A stretch of DNA of 64,000 nucleotides from JAUIAI01 sp963732405 (GTDB lineage Bacteria; Pseudomonadota; Gammaproteobacteria; Burkholderiales; Burkholderiaceae_E): positions 496,001 to 560,000 of the forward strand of contig CAVSZG010000006.1 in assembly GCA_963732405.1 (NCBI GenBank), read 5' to 3'. The translations under genes were made by a program, and so were the position numbers. This document shows positions 27,086-35,895 of the stretch, piece after piece. Every line of letters starts with the position of its first letter. Position 1 is the stretch's first letter. The notes under the pieces were generated by a model that had not been told where the DNA came from, searched no databases, and saw only the letters and a list, made by a program, of their open reading frames with translations.

Positions 27086-28177
27086 ATGGTCCGATGCGCC
27101 AGACGTGCGGTCGCCTTGCTGGTCATGGCAGTGCTGATGACGTTCCTGTCGTTTGCTGCCGCACGTGAAACAGGCGAGCGCGCGGTGCAGCCGCGCGGCC
27201 CGCTCGATGTGCAGGAGCAGCGCGATGTGGGTCTGTTTCGCCAGGCCTTCCCCTCAGTCGTGCACATCAATACGCTGGAGATTGGCCGGCAACCGTTTTC
27301 GACCGATACGGTCGAAACACCGTTGGGCTCGGGCACTGGATTCGTGTGGGACGAGAACGGACATGTCGTGACAAATTTCCACGTCATCGCCAACGGCAAT
27401 GCGGCCAGCGTGACATTGGCCGATCAAAGTGTCTGGCCGGCGGAACTGGTGGGCTATTTCGCCGATCGCGATCTGGCCGTGTTGCGCATCCGGCCGGACA
27501 AGGGCATCCGTCTGCGGCCGATTCCGCTGGGCACGAGTGGCGATCTTCTGGTCGGTCAGCATGTGTTCGCGATCGGCAACCCGTTCGGTCTGGACCTGAC
27601 CATGACCCGCGGCATTGTCAGTGCGCTCGGGCGTGAAGTCCCGATCTCGCCAACCCGCAGGCTACGCGGCGCGATCCAGACCGATGCAGCGATCAATCCC
27701 GGCAATTCCGGCGGGCCGCTGCTCGATTCGGCCGGCCGGCTGGTGGGCGTGAACACGGCGATCTACAGTCCGTCCGGATCGTCGGTGGGCATCGGCTTTG
27801 CCATCCCCGTCGATGAGGTCGCCCGGATCATTCCCCGATTGATCCGGGACGGGCGATTCGTGCGGCCCTCACTCGGTATCGCTGCCGCCCCGGCGAGCTT
27901 CCTCGAGGCCTTGTCCCTGCCCCCTGGCGTGGCGCTGGCCCGAGTTGATGCGGACGGTCCGGCGGCCCGGGCAGGCCTCGAAGCGTTCACGCGACGACGC
28001 GATGGCCGGATCAATCCCGGCGACACCATCGTCGCCCTCGATGATCGACCGGTGAACTCGCTGGACGACTTGCACGCGGCCCTGGAGGCTTTTCGCGCCG
28101 GTGATACCGTGCGCCTGACCGTGCGGCGTCTGCGCCAGACCCGGCAGATCAATGTGACCCTGGCGCCTGGTGACTGA
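27086..28177 (+). CDS. HtrA/DegP-like trypsin-family serine protease with PDZ domain
   Basis: About 363 residues. I chose the ATG at 27086 because a standard signal peptide follows directly (ALLVMAVLMTFLSFAAA); the ATG at 27023 would add 21 residues. Catalytic residues: His in TNFHVIA, Asp in DRDLAVLRI, Ser in NPGNSGGPLL. One PDZ domain with GDTIVALDDRPV closes the protein. Members of the DegS/DegP family degrade or sense misfolded envelope proteins. With a single PDZ it is closer to DegS/AlgW-like forms, but its long N terminus could also be cleaved to release it into the periplasm. Confidence 0.92.
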   Translation: MVRCARRAVALLVMAVLMTFLSFAAARETGERAVQPRGPLDVQEQRDVGLFRQAFPSVVHINTLEIGRQPFSTDTVETPLGSGTGFVWDENGHVVTNFHVIANGNAASVTLADQSVWPAELVGYFADRDLAVLRIRPDKGIRLRPIPLGTSGDLLVGQHVFAIGNPFGLDLTMTRGIVSALGREVPISPTRRLRGAIQTDAAINPGNSGGPLLDSAGRLVGVNTAIYSPSGSSVGIGFAIPVDEVARIIPRLIRDGRFVRPSLGIAAAPASFLEALSLPPGVALARVDADGPAARAGLEAFTRRRDGRINPGDTIVALDDRPVNSLDDLHAALEAFRAGDTVRLTVRRLRQTRQINVTLAPGD

Positions 28178-28238
28178 GCGGCCGACGGCCCTGATCGTTG
28201 ACCCGGCCGCGATGCCCGCCGGCAACGCCCGGCCAGCG

Positions 28239-29252
28239 TCAATGAAACAGGTGCTTGCTCAAGGATAGCAGCCGGCAATCCGGCCGCGAAGATGCAACCA
28301 GCGCGAGCACGGTGTCGATCGTCGGCGTCGGTCTCCCGGTCAGCCGGCCCAGCTCCTGCACGGCGCTGAGCAGTGCGTCGATCTCCATCGGGCGGCCGCG
28401 CTCGAGATCCTGCAGCATCGAGGTCTTGATGGGCGCCGACTGCGGCACCGCCATCGATGCGCCGTTCGACGTCGATCGGAAACGCGACGCCGAGCGTCTC
28501 GGCGATGGCCTGGGCTTCGACCATCATGTCGCGCGGCGACCGCGCGCGTGCCCGGCATCGGTGCACAAGCACGTCGAGCGTGCGCCAGGGTCAGCGCGCT
28601 GATCGGGTTGAACGACAGGTTGCCCCAGAGCTTGACCCAGATCTCGTCGCGGATCCGGGGCGCACCGGCGCCTTGCAGGCCGGCCTCGCGCAGGACCTTG
28701 GAGAGGCGAGCGCACGCGTCGCTCTTCTCGCCCGACGGTTCGCCGAGCGAGAAGCGATTGCCCTCGACATGTGCTGGATGACGCCGGGCCTCGGCACCTC
28801 GGCAGCCGGATAGACGACGCAGCCGAGCACCCGCTGCGGTCCGATGCCGTGCCATTGCACGTCGCCCGGGTCGACGGTTTCGAGGCGTTGGTCCTGCGAT
28901 GGGCCGTCGATGCGCGTAGAAGTACCACCAGGGCACACCGTTGACCCCCATCACGACAGTGGTGTCGGGGCCGAGCAGCGGTTGCAATGCTCGAGCACGA
29001 CGCCGGCACCGAATGCGCCTTCAGTGTGATGATCACGTAGTCCTGCGGACCGAGTGTCGGCCGGATCGCGATGCGCGTTGACCGCGACGGTTGCGCGTCT
29101 GTCCGCTTCGATCAGGGTGAGCCCGTTCGCACTGCATGGCGGCGAGGTGCGCGCCGCGCGCGACGAGCGACGACTCGGCCCCCGCCAGCGCCAGCCGCGC
29201 GCCGAGATAGCCGCCGATCGCACCGGCGCCGAAGATGCAGATCGCGCATCAT
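28239..29252 (-). pseudogene. panE: 2-dehydropantoate 2-reductase family (PanE/ApbA), many frameshifts
   Basis: Family text is recognisable across all three frames: a start region repairable to ICIFGAGAIGGYLGARLALAGAE (Rossmann motif), then YVIITLKAHSVPA, LLGPDTTVVMGVNGVPWWYFY, IRDEIWVKLWGNLSFNPISALT and the C-terminal KTSMLQDLERGRPMEIDALL. About ten single- or double-base indels separate these blocks. The enzyme family reduces 2-ketopantoate or related 2-keto acids with NADPH. The conserved blocks are undamaged between indels, which suggests sequence errors or very recent decay. The ATG (29252 or 29249) follows the acyl-CoA ligase directly, so the pair was an operon. Confidence 0.75.
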
Positions 29253-30800
29253 GGCCGAGGCCGAGCTTTGCAGCCAGCCCGATCCGCTGCAGCTTGCCGG
29301 TCGCGCCCTTCGGGATCTCGTCGAGGATCACGATGCGTCGCGGCACCTTGAAGTCGGCGAGCCGGTCGGCGGCGAACGCGCGCAATCGCCTTCTCGTCGG
29401 CCGTGCTGTCCCTCGCGCAGCACGACGGCTGCGGCGACCTCTTCGCCGAGCTTGTCGTGCGGCATGGCGAAGGTGACGACCTGCTGCACGGCCGGGTGGT
29501 CCATCAGCACCTCGTCGACTTCGAGCGGGGTGATCTTCTCGCCGCCGCGATTGATGATTTCCTTCAGACGACCGGTGATGCGCAGATAGCCTTCGCGCGT
29601 CCATGCACGCCCTGGTCACCGGTGCGGAACCAGCGGCATTGGCGACCGTGAAGAACGCGCTTGGCGTTCGCCTCTGGATTGGCTTCGTAGCCCGGCGTGA
29701 CGTTCGGCCCGCGGATCACGACTTCGCCGGTCGCGCCGCGGTCGAGCAGCCGCTCGTCCTGGCGGCATGCGATCGCGTACCTCGAGGACCGGCCGCGATG
29801 CCGACCGATCCCGGCTTGCGTTCGCGCCGGCGGCAGCGGATTCGAGGCCATCTGGTGGGTCGCTTCGGTCATGCCGTAGCTTTCGATCACCGGCGCGCCG
29901 AAGGTCGCCTCCAGCTCGGCCATCACCTGCGGCGGCAGCGAGGCGCACGACGAGCGGATGAAGCGCAGCGGTCAGCGGCGATCGATCTCGCGCGTTGCGC
30001 GCGCCGCGGGCAAGGATCGCCTGGTGCATGGTCGGCACCGCGGTGTACCAGGTCGGGCGTTTGTCGCGTCGAGCCAGCCGAAGAACTGCAAGCGCATTGA
30101 AGCCGGGTGTGCAGACGATCGCTGCCGCCCGGCGGCCAGCGAACTCAGCACCGCCGCGATCAGGCCGTGGATGTGGAACAGCGGCATGATGTTCAGGCAG
30201 CGGTCCTGCGGGCGTCAGCGCAGGGTCGCGCCGATGTGGCGGCGCCGAGGCGACCAGGTTGCGCTGTAGCAGCGGCACGATCTTCGGCCGCGAGGTCGTG
30301 CCGGAGGTGTGCAGCACCAGGGCGACGTCGTCGGGGCCGGGCAGGGCGGCACCCGGACAGGGTGGTAAAGACGTGGCGGTTTCGGCCTGCAGCGTGAACC
30401 GGCCGGCAATCCGCTCATCGGCCCTGAGCCGGACAATGGCGATCTGGCGTTTGCGCGCGGCAGCCAGCGCCGGGCCGGCGTAGTCGGCGGCCACGATCAG
30501 CGCGGTGGCATTCAGGTCCGACAGATAAAAATCGAATTCCTCTTCCCGGTAGGCCGGATTCAGCGGCGCGGTGACCGCCGTGCAGGCGACCGCGATGAAT
30601 GCCGCCGCCATCTCGGGGCCATTGTCGAGCACGATCGCGACCCGACGCGAAGCATCGATACCCAGGGCATGCAGCGTATCGGTGGTGCGCTCACACAAAC
30701 CGCGCAGCTCAGCCTGGGTGAGCCAGTCGCGACCCGGCGCGCCGATGGCGCGTGAATCGCCCGGATGCGGGGCAAGCAGGGCGGCGATGGTGTCGGCCAT
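29253..30800 (-). pseudogene. AMP-dependent acyl-CoA ligase, oxalyl-CoA-synthetase-like, many frameshifts
   Basis: The start ATG at 30800 has GAGG seven bases upstream. The first ~130 residues read cleanly in one frame. After about 30390 the product jumps frame repeatedly while family motifs persist: DDVALVLHTSGTTSRPK (AMP signature), PLFHIHGLIAAVLSSL, RPTWYTAVPTMHQAIL, ESYGMTEATHQMASNPLPP, and the C-terminal KEIINRGGEKITPLEVDEVL with KGATGKLQRIGL. The motif set resembles Pcs60/oxalate-CoA ligases. The exact 3' end is uncertain because of the indels; I end it where panE begins. It may be intact in the organism if the indels are errors. Confidence 0.72.
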
Positions 30801-30870
30801 GAATAAACCTCGGGAAAAGTCGGTCGGAGTATCGATCGATTGTAGTCGAACGACCCAGTCATTCCCGGGC

Positions 30871-32052
30871 TCAGCGGCCGCGGCTCGCGCCGGCAAAGTC
30901 GAGCAGATGAGCGACTGTCCGGTCGGGTTGTTCCTGTTGCACCCAATGGCCGGCGCCCTCGATCAGATGGGCACCCCGGAAGTCCGTACAGGCCCGCCTG
31001 GCCATCAGGTCAAACTCGCCAGGCTTTTGCCACACCCCCCAGTCGCCGGTGCCGGCAATGAAGCAGGCCGGTTGTCGAATCGTCATGCCGGCAAACAGAC
31101 GCAACTGATCGCGCTGAACCGTGCCGGTGGCGCAGCGATACCACTGCAGGCCACCCTGGAAACCCCTGGCCTCATAAATCGCCGAATAAACCGCCAGGTC
31201 GGCGTCGGGCAGCCATGTGCACTGCTCGACTTCACGGGTCGAGGGCCGGGCGGGCGCGACCGCCTCGGGCATCGTGTCCGCCAGACCCATGATGTAGTAG
31301 TCGGGCATCCGGGCCAGTTCGTCGGCGGCCCATGAGTTGAGTCGACAGGGCGAATTGCCCGCCCAGTCGGCACTCTTGGCATGGTAATAATCGCGCAGAA
31401 AGCCGTGCACGCCGGCAGCGGACGACATCATGTCGGCATTGGCGTGCGGGGTCGAGTAATACCACTGGTAGTGTTTCCGGGGGCGCGCGAGTGCGGCCAG
31501 CGCGGCATGATCGATACCGCTGATGCGGCTCGTGCCATCCGGGGCCGGCCAGTCGGGTGGCCCACCGAACGGTGCGCTCATCAAGGCCACCGAGGCGAAC
31601 ACATCGGGACGGATCAGCGTGCACCAGGCGGCGACCGGCGAGCCGAAATCATGACCCACCAGCAAATCGACACGTTCGCGACCCAGTGCGCGCAGCAGGC
31701 CGAGCTGGTCGCGCACCAGATTCAGGATGCCAAAACGCTCGAGCGGGCTGTCGAAGCGATCATCCGAGCCCTGGGTGAGGCCGTAACCCCGCTGATCGGG
31801 TGCGACAACAAACCAGCCGGCTTGTGCGAGCGGCAACATCATCCGTCGCCAGCTGAAGCCGATCTCGGGGAAACCGTGCAGCAGCAGCGCCAACGGCCGT
31901 CGTGGATCGTCGTCACCCGCGGTCAGGACATGCACGCCCAGCCCGTTGCCGTTGTCCAGACGACGCGAGACGATGCCGGCGGGCAGTCGGTCACGCAGCA
32001 GACGGGCGGCCTGGCTCTCATCAGCCGGTGCGCTCAGCGATGATTCCTTCAT
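30871..32052 (-). CDS. Epoxide hydrolase-like alpha/beta hydrolase
   Basis: 393 residues. The oxyanion motif LLLHGFPEIGFSWR, the nucleophile in VGHDFGSPVA (Asp, as in epoxide hydrolases) and the C-terminal general-base His in GAGHWVQQEQP are present. Several Tyr in the cap (YQWYYSTPHAN) could activate the epoxide. It should open epoxides to diols. The ATG overlaps the creA stop region by four bases, so the two genes are read together. Cytoplasmic; no signal peptide. The physiological substrate is unknown. Confidence 0.88.
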   Translation of the reverse strand: MKESSLSAPADESQAARLLRDRLPAGIVSRRLDNGNGLGVHVLTAGDDDPRRPLALLLHGFPEIGFSWRRMMLPLAQAGWFVVAPDQRGYGLTQGSDDRFDSPLERFGILNLVRDQLGLLRALGRERVDLLVGHDFGSPVAAWCTLIRPDVFASVALMSAPFGGPPDWPAPDGTSRISGIDHAALAALARPRKHYQWYYSTPHANADMMSSAAGVHGFLRDYYHAKSADWAGNSPCRLNSWAADELARMPDYYIMGLADTMPEAVAPARPSTREVEQCTWLPDADLAVYSAIYEARGFQGGLQWYRCATGTVQRDQLRLFAGMTIRQPACFIAGTGDWGVWQKPGEFDLMARRACTDFRGAHLIEGAGHWVQQEQPDRTVAHLLDFAGASRGR

Positions 32053-32552
32053 GGCCGGTATTCCGGGGCGGCCGGCATGAGGCCGTCGGCACCCCAGGGC
32101 GTGACGACCACGGCCGAGATCGAATTCTGCGGCGAGCCATCGATGAGTTTGTCCGAGTAGGTCAGGTAGATGAGCGTATTGCGCGTCGGATCGAAGAACC
32201 GCACGACCTGCAGCTTCTTGAACAGAATCGAGGTGCGTTGCTGGAACACCTGCTCACCCGCCTCGATCTTGTCGAGATACCGCACCGGGCCAGTCTGTCG
32301 GCACGCGATCGAGGCGTCCGAGGTGTCGGTCGCCAGGCCCAGCGAACCGCTCACGCCGCCGGTCTTGGCGCGCGAGAGGAAGCACGAAATGCCACTGACC
32401 TTCGGATCATCGAAGGCTTCGAGCACGATCTTGTGATTGGCCCCGAGCAGCTTGAATGCCGTGGAGACTTCACCGACCTCCTCGGCGAAAGCACCGGTGC
32501 TCGTGGTGGCGAGCGCCAGCAGACAAATCAGCGGGCGTAGCGTCCTGGTCAT
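32049..32552 (-). CDS. creA: CreA family periplasmic protein
   Basis: 167 residues with a signal peptide ending GAFAEEVG. The CreA pattern is clear: EVGEVSTAFKLLGANHKIVLEAFDDP.V.GISCFLSRAKTGG, then SIACRQTGP and an interior LQVVRFFD...TLIYLTYSDKLIDGSPQNS. Two Cys (SCF and ACR) could form a disulfide. The function of CreA is not established. Length is normal for the family. It is coupled to the epoxide hydrolase. Confidence 0.92.
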   Translation of the reverse strand: MTRTLRPLICLLALATTSTGAFAEEVGEVSTAFKLLGANHKIVLEAFDDPKVSGISCFLSRAKTGGVSGSLGLATDTSDASIACRQTGPVRYLDKIEAGEQVFQQRTSILFKKLQVVRFFDPTRNTLIYLTYSDKLIDGSPQNSISAVVVTPWGADGLMPAAPEYRP

Positions 32553-32723
32553 GGCTATCCTCCATCAGGGTGGCCGTCGTGCGGTCTTTGAAGGATTCAA
32601 GTCTAGCGCGCCAACCGGCAGGCGACTCTCATGGCCCGGTACACTCGGGTTGATCGAGCGGCGGATTCCGTTCCGCGCGACCGCCTGCCTTCGCACTCGC
32701 AACCTGATCCGGCTGATTGAACA

Positions 32724-34034
32724 GTGACTCCCAACGTGTTGCGACGTCTTGCCGGACTGGTCATTGCCGCGCTGATCTTGCTGGCCTTGCTGCATGGGCT
32801 CGCGCCTGGTTTTCCGCGCTGGCCGGCCGGCCTGGCGGCCTGGCTGGCTGGTGCCCTGCTGATCGCCCGCCTGCCCTCGGGGCAGACTTTGCAGGTCGCT
32901 GTCCTGATCGGGATCGGTCTGATCGCGCTGATCTGGGCCCTGTCCCTGGGGGCGCAGCCCGCCTGGTTGCGCCTGCTCGACACCAATGCCGGCCTGATTG
33001 CGATGATCGCCTCGGTCAGTTTTCTCCGGTTGGTCGCAGTACCTGGGGAAGACTCGGCGACGCGCTTGCCGGTGGGGTCGCGCGCCTGGCGCAAGACCTT
33101 GCTGAGCGTCGCCGTCTTCGGTTCTTTCATCAACATCTCGGCGCCGATTCTGATTGCCGATCGGCTCGCGGTGGACGGCCGACTGAGCCGCTTCACCTCA
33201 CAGTCGATCACCCGGGTTTTCTCGGGATGTTCGGCGTATTCGCCGTTTTTCGGCGGTATGGCAATGATCCTGACCTATGTGCCGCAGACCAGTCTGCCCT
33301 TCGTGATGATGGCCGGGCTGCCGTTCGCGCTGGCCGGCATCGGTCTGGTCATGATCGAAGCGACGCTGCGCTATCGCGAGCACTTGCAGACATTCCGGGG
33401 TTATCCGCTGACCGTCTCGGGTCTCTGGGTGCCAGCCGTGCTGGCAGTGGCGGTCTCGGTCGCCTTCCTGATGATGCCGCAGGCCTCGGTGCTCGTGATC
33501 ATCGCCTTGTCGGCCCTGACGGTGTCGGTGGTGGTGTTGATCGGCCGCTTTGGCATCCGGCCGGCGGCTCGTCGTCTTCAGGCTCATGTGGTCGACGGAC
33601 TGCCCGGCATGGTCGGCGAATTGTTGTTGTTTCTGGCCGCCGGTGTGCTGGCTACGGGTCTGGGCGAACTGGCCAGCGCCGGCCATGTGACGATGCCGAT
33701 GAGCCAGTTCAACGCCACCGCGGCCAGCCTGATGCTGGCGGTGATGTTGTTGTTGTCGGCGGCCGGCCTGCATCCGGTCATCTCGATCGCCGCCGTCACG
33801 CCGTTGCTCACACCGATTGACCCTGACCCACAGCTGCTGGCCGTGACCTGTCTGTTGTGCTGGAGCCTGGGCACCTGCGCCAGTCCTCTGTCCGGCACCC
33901 ATCTGATCTTTCAGGGTCGGTATGGCGTGCCCAGTTTTCGTGCGGCGGTCTGGAACTGGCCGTATGCGGCGCTCATGTATGGCGTTGCGGTGGCCGTATT
34001 GGTAGTGGTGGCCAGGATTCGCGGCATCGCCTGA
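32724..34034 (+). CDS. Polytopic inner-membrane protein, ion-transporter-superfamily-like
   Basis: 436 residues with about 11-12 hydrophobic helices. The start is a GTG at 32724, or a second GTG at 32736. I do not recognise the family with certainty. Two related-looking halves each contain a re-entrant-type motif rich in Ser/Pro/Gly (CSAYSPFFGGMAMILTY in the first, CASPLSGTHLIFQGRYG in the second), as in the ion transporter superfamily that includes CitM, ArsB and DctM-like carriers. It stands alone between creA and the kinase genes, so context gives no substrate. Confidence 0.65.
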   Translation: MTPNVLRRLAGLVIAALILLALLHGLAPGFPRWPAGLAAWLAGALLIARLPSGQTLQVAVLIGIGLIALIWALSLGAQPAWLRLLDTNAGLIAMIASVSFLRLVAVPGEDSATRLPVGSRAWRKTLLSVAVFGSFINISAPILIADRLAVDGRLSRFTSQSITRVFSGCSAYSPFFGGMAMILTYVPQTSLPFVMMAGLPFALAGIGLVMIEATLRYREHLQTFRGYPLTVSGLWVPAVLAVAVSVAFLMMPQASVLVIIALSALTVSVVVLIGRFGIRPAARRLQAHVVDGLPGMVGELLLFLAAGVLATGLGELASAGHVTMPMSQFNATAASLMLAVMLLLSAAGLHPVISIAAVTPLLTPIDPDPQLLAVTCLLCWSLGTCASPLSGTHLIFQGRYGVPSFRAAVWNWPYAALMYGVAVAVLVVVARIRGIA

Positions 34035-34185
34035 GTGGCGAACGGGGGGATCTGCTCGACGATCGGGCTCATGATCGGCGGCTGGCGGTCGAAACCATGT
34101 GAGGGTCCTGCTTGCTGTGCAGGCGAGGGTCCCGGTGTTTGACCGGGCCAATGGCGAACCGCGACCCGGTTCGGGGGTTACTGGC

Positions 34186-35895
34186 ATGCCGCGCCGCAAG
34201 AACAAGTCAATGCACACCGAGTCCGTCCTGTCCCTGCCGTTCGAATCGGTGGGCCAAACGACATCGTGCGCGATGCTGCCCGGAATGATGGATCGGCCGG
34301 GCGACGGGCCGGGCCCGGATGCCGGCCTGCGACTGTATCTGGATGCCCGCGAGGTGGCCGCGCTCACGCGCAATCTGGACACCACGCTGGAACGCTTCAA
34401 TCGCGCCAAGAGCCATCTCGAGGCCAAGGTCGCCAAACGTACGCGTGAACTGGAACAGATCCGCGAGCGTCTGGAGGTGGTGATTGATTCGATCGCTGAC
34501 GGCATCATCGCGTGCAGCGAGCAGGGCGTGGTCAAGTCATTCAACCGGGCCGCCGAGAGTCTGTTCGGCTGCCTGGAAGCCCAGGCGGTGGGCAAATCGG
34601 TCAAGCGTTTTTTTCCCAGGGGCGCGGTAAGCCGCGGCCTGTTCTCCGAACTGGGTGAAGCGCGTGCCCGGCGCTTTGACGGTCTGCCGATTCTGGTCGA
34701 AGGCACGGTGCGGCCCATGCAGGCGCCCGAGGGGACCTTGTATGTGATTGCGGTGCGGGATCTGACCGCCGTTCGCATGACACAGAAGCGACTCAAGGAA
34801 CAGGCCTTTCTGATCCAGAAGTCCAAGTCCTTTGTGTTGACGCTGGACACCGCGCAGCGGGTCGTCTGGTGCAATCCCTGCTTCGAGAAGCTCAGTGGCT
34901 ACGCTTTGTCGAGCATGCTCGGTCGACGACCCGGCGAGTTTCTGTTCGACCGCGATTCGCCGGCCAAGGCGGTTGCCGCGATCGATGCGGCATTCATTGC
35001 CGGCACGTCGTTTTCCGAGGAGATCATTCTCAGACATGCCAATGGCCGGCCCTTCTGGGTTCAGATCGAAGCCCATCCGATGCATGGTGAAGATGGATCA
35101 GTCGAGAAATGGGTCGCCCTGGGTCTGGACATCACAGCCAGAAAGCGCGAAGAACAGCAACATGTCGATTTTGTCTCCATGGTCAGCCATGAACTGCGCA
35201 CACCGCTGACCGTCGTGTCGGGCTCCTTCGATGCGCTGGCGATGGGGGTGGGTGGGGATCTGCCCGAAGTCTGTCACTCGCTCATCGAGATGGGCCAGCG
35301 CAACTGCGCCCATCTGTCGACCCTGATCGAGGATCTGCTCGATATCAACAAACTCGAAGCCGGCGTGATCCGCTTCCAGTCCGAGGTGATCGACATCGTT
35401 GCACCGGTCGGCGATGCCGCCCGCTCGATGCTGCCCCTGCTGCGCGACCGGGCGATCAAGCTGGAATCGGATGTGAGGGTCGAGGGTGCAAGAGTCTTTG
35501 TCGATCCGAACCGGCTGCGCCAGGTGATCATCAATCTGTTGTCCAATGCGATCAAATTCTCGCCGATCGGCGGGCGGGTGATTCTGTCGATCGAATTGAT
35601 CGCCGGCATGGTGAGGGTCACCGTTCAGGATTTTGGTCACGGTATTCCCGCGTCTTTCCAACCCCGATTGTTCGAAAAGTTCTCGCGTGACGTCGCCGTC
35701 CAGGCGAGTGGCAAGGAAGGTTTCGGACTGGGCCTTTGCATCAGCAAGGGACTGGTGGCGCAGATGGGCGGGCGCATCAGCTTCGTGTCGCAGGAAGGCG
35801 AAGGTTCTTCATTCATCGTCGATCTTCCCCTGCATTCACAGGTCATCAAGCCCGCGCAGCCGGCGGCCATGGCGAGCGACGCTGTCCATGCGTGA
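34186..35895 (+). CDS. Cytoplasmic PAS-PAS sensor histidine kinase
   Basis: About 569 residues from the ATG at 34186; a GTG at 34099 or an ATG at 34210 are alternatives. No membrane segment. A coiled coil (FNRAKSHLEAKVAKRTRELEQIRERL) leads into two PAS domains (VIDSIADGIIACSEQGVVKSF and SFVLTLDTAQRVVWCNP, the latter with a PAC-like WVQIEAHPMHGEDG tail). Then come HisKA with the phosphoacceptor His in SMVSHELRTPLT and HATPase_c with NLLSNAIKF, DFGHGIP and GFGLGL. Its stop overlaps the start of the next kinase by eight bases. Confidence 0.9.
   Translation: MPRRKNKSMHTESVLSLPFESVGQTTSCAMLPGMMDRPGDGPGPDAGLRLYLDAREVAALTRNLDTTLERFNRAKSHLEAKVAKRTRELEQIRERLEVVIDSIADGIIACSEQGVVKSFNRAAESLFGCLEAQAVGKSVKRFFPRGAVSRGLFSELGEARARRFDGLPILVEGTVRPMQAPEGTLYVIAVRDLTAVRMTQKRLKEQAFLIQKSKSFVLTLDTAQRVVWCNPCFEKLSGYALSSMLGRRPGEFLFDRDSPAKAVAAIDAAFIAGTSFSEEIILRHANGRPFWVQIEAHPMHGEDGSVEKWVALGLDITARKREEQQHVDFVSMVSHELRTPLTVVSGSFDALAMGVGGDLPEVCHSLIEMGQRNCAHLSTLIEDLLDINKLEAGVIRFQSEVIDIVAPVGDAARSMLPLLRDRAIKLESDVRVEGARVFVDPNRLRQVIINLLSNAIKFSPIGGRVILSIELIAGMVRVTVQDFGHGIPASFQPRLFEKFSRDVAVQASGKEGFGLGLCISKGLVAQMGGRISFVSQEGEGSSFIVDLPLHSQVIKPAQPAAMASDAVHA

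Noticed and set aside
34131..34147. CCCGGT/ACCGGG hairpin before the first kinase
   Set aside because: Short stem with no T run, and it may lie inside the coding region if the GTG at 34099 is used; too weak to call a terminator.
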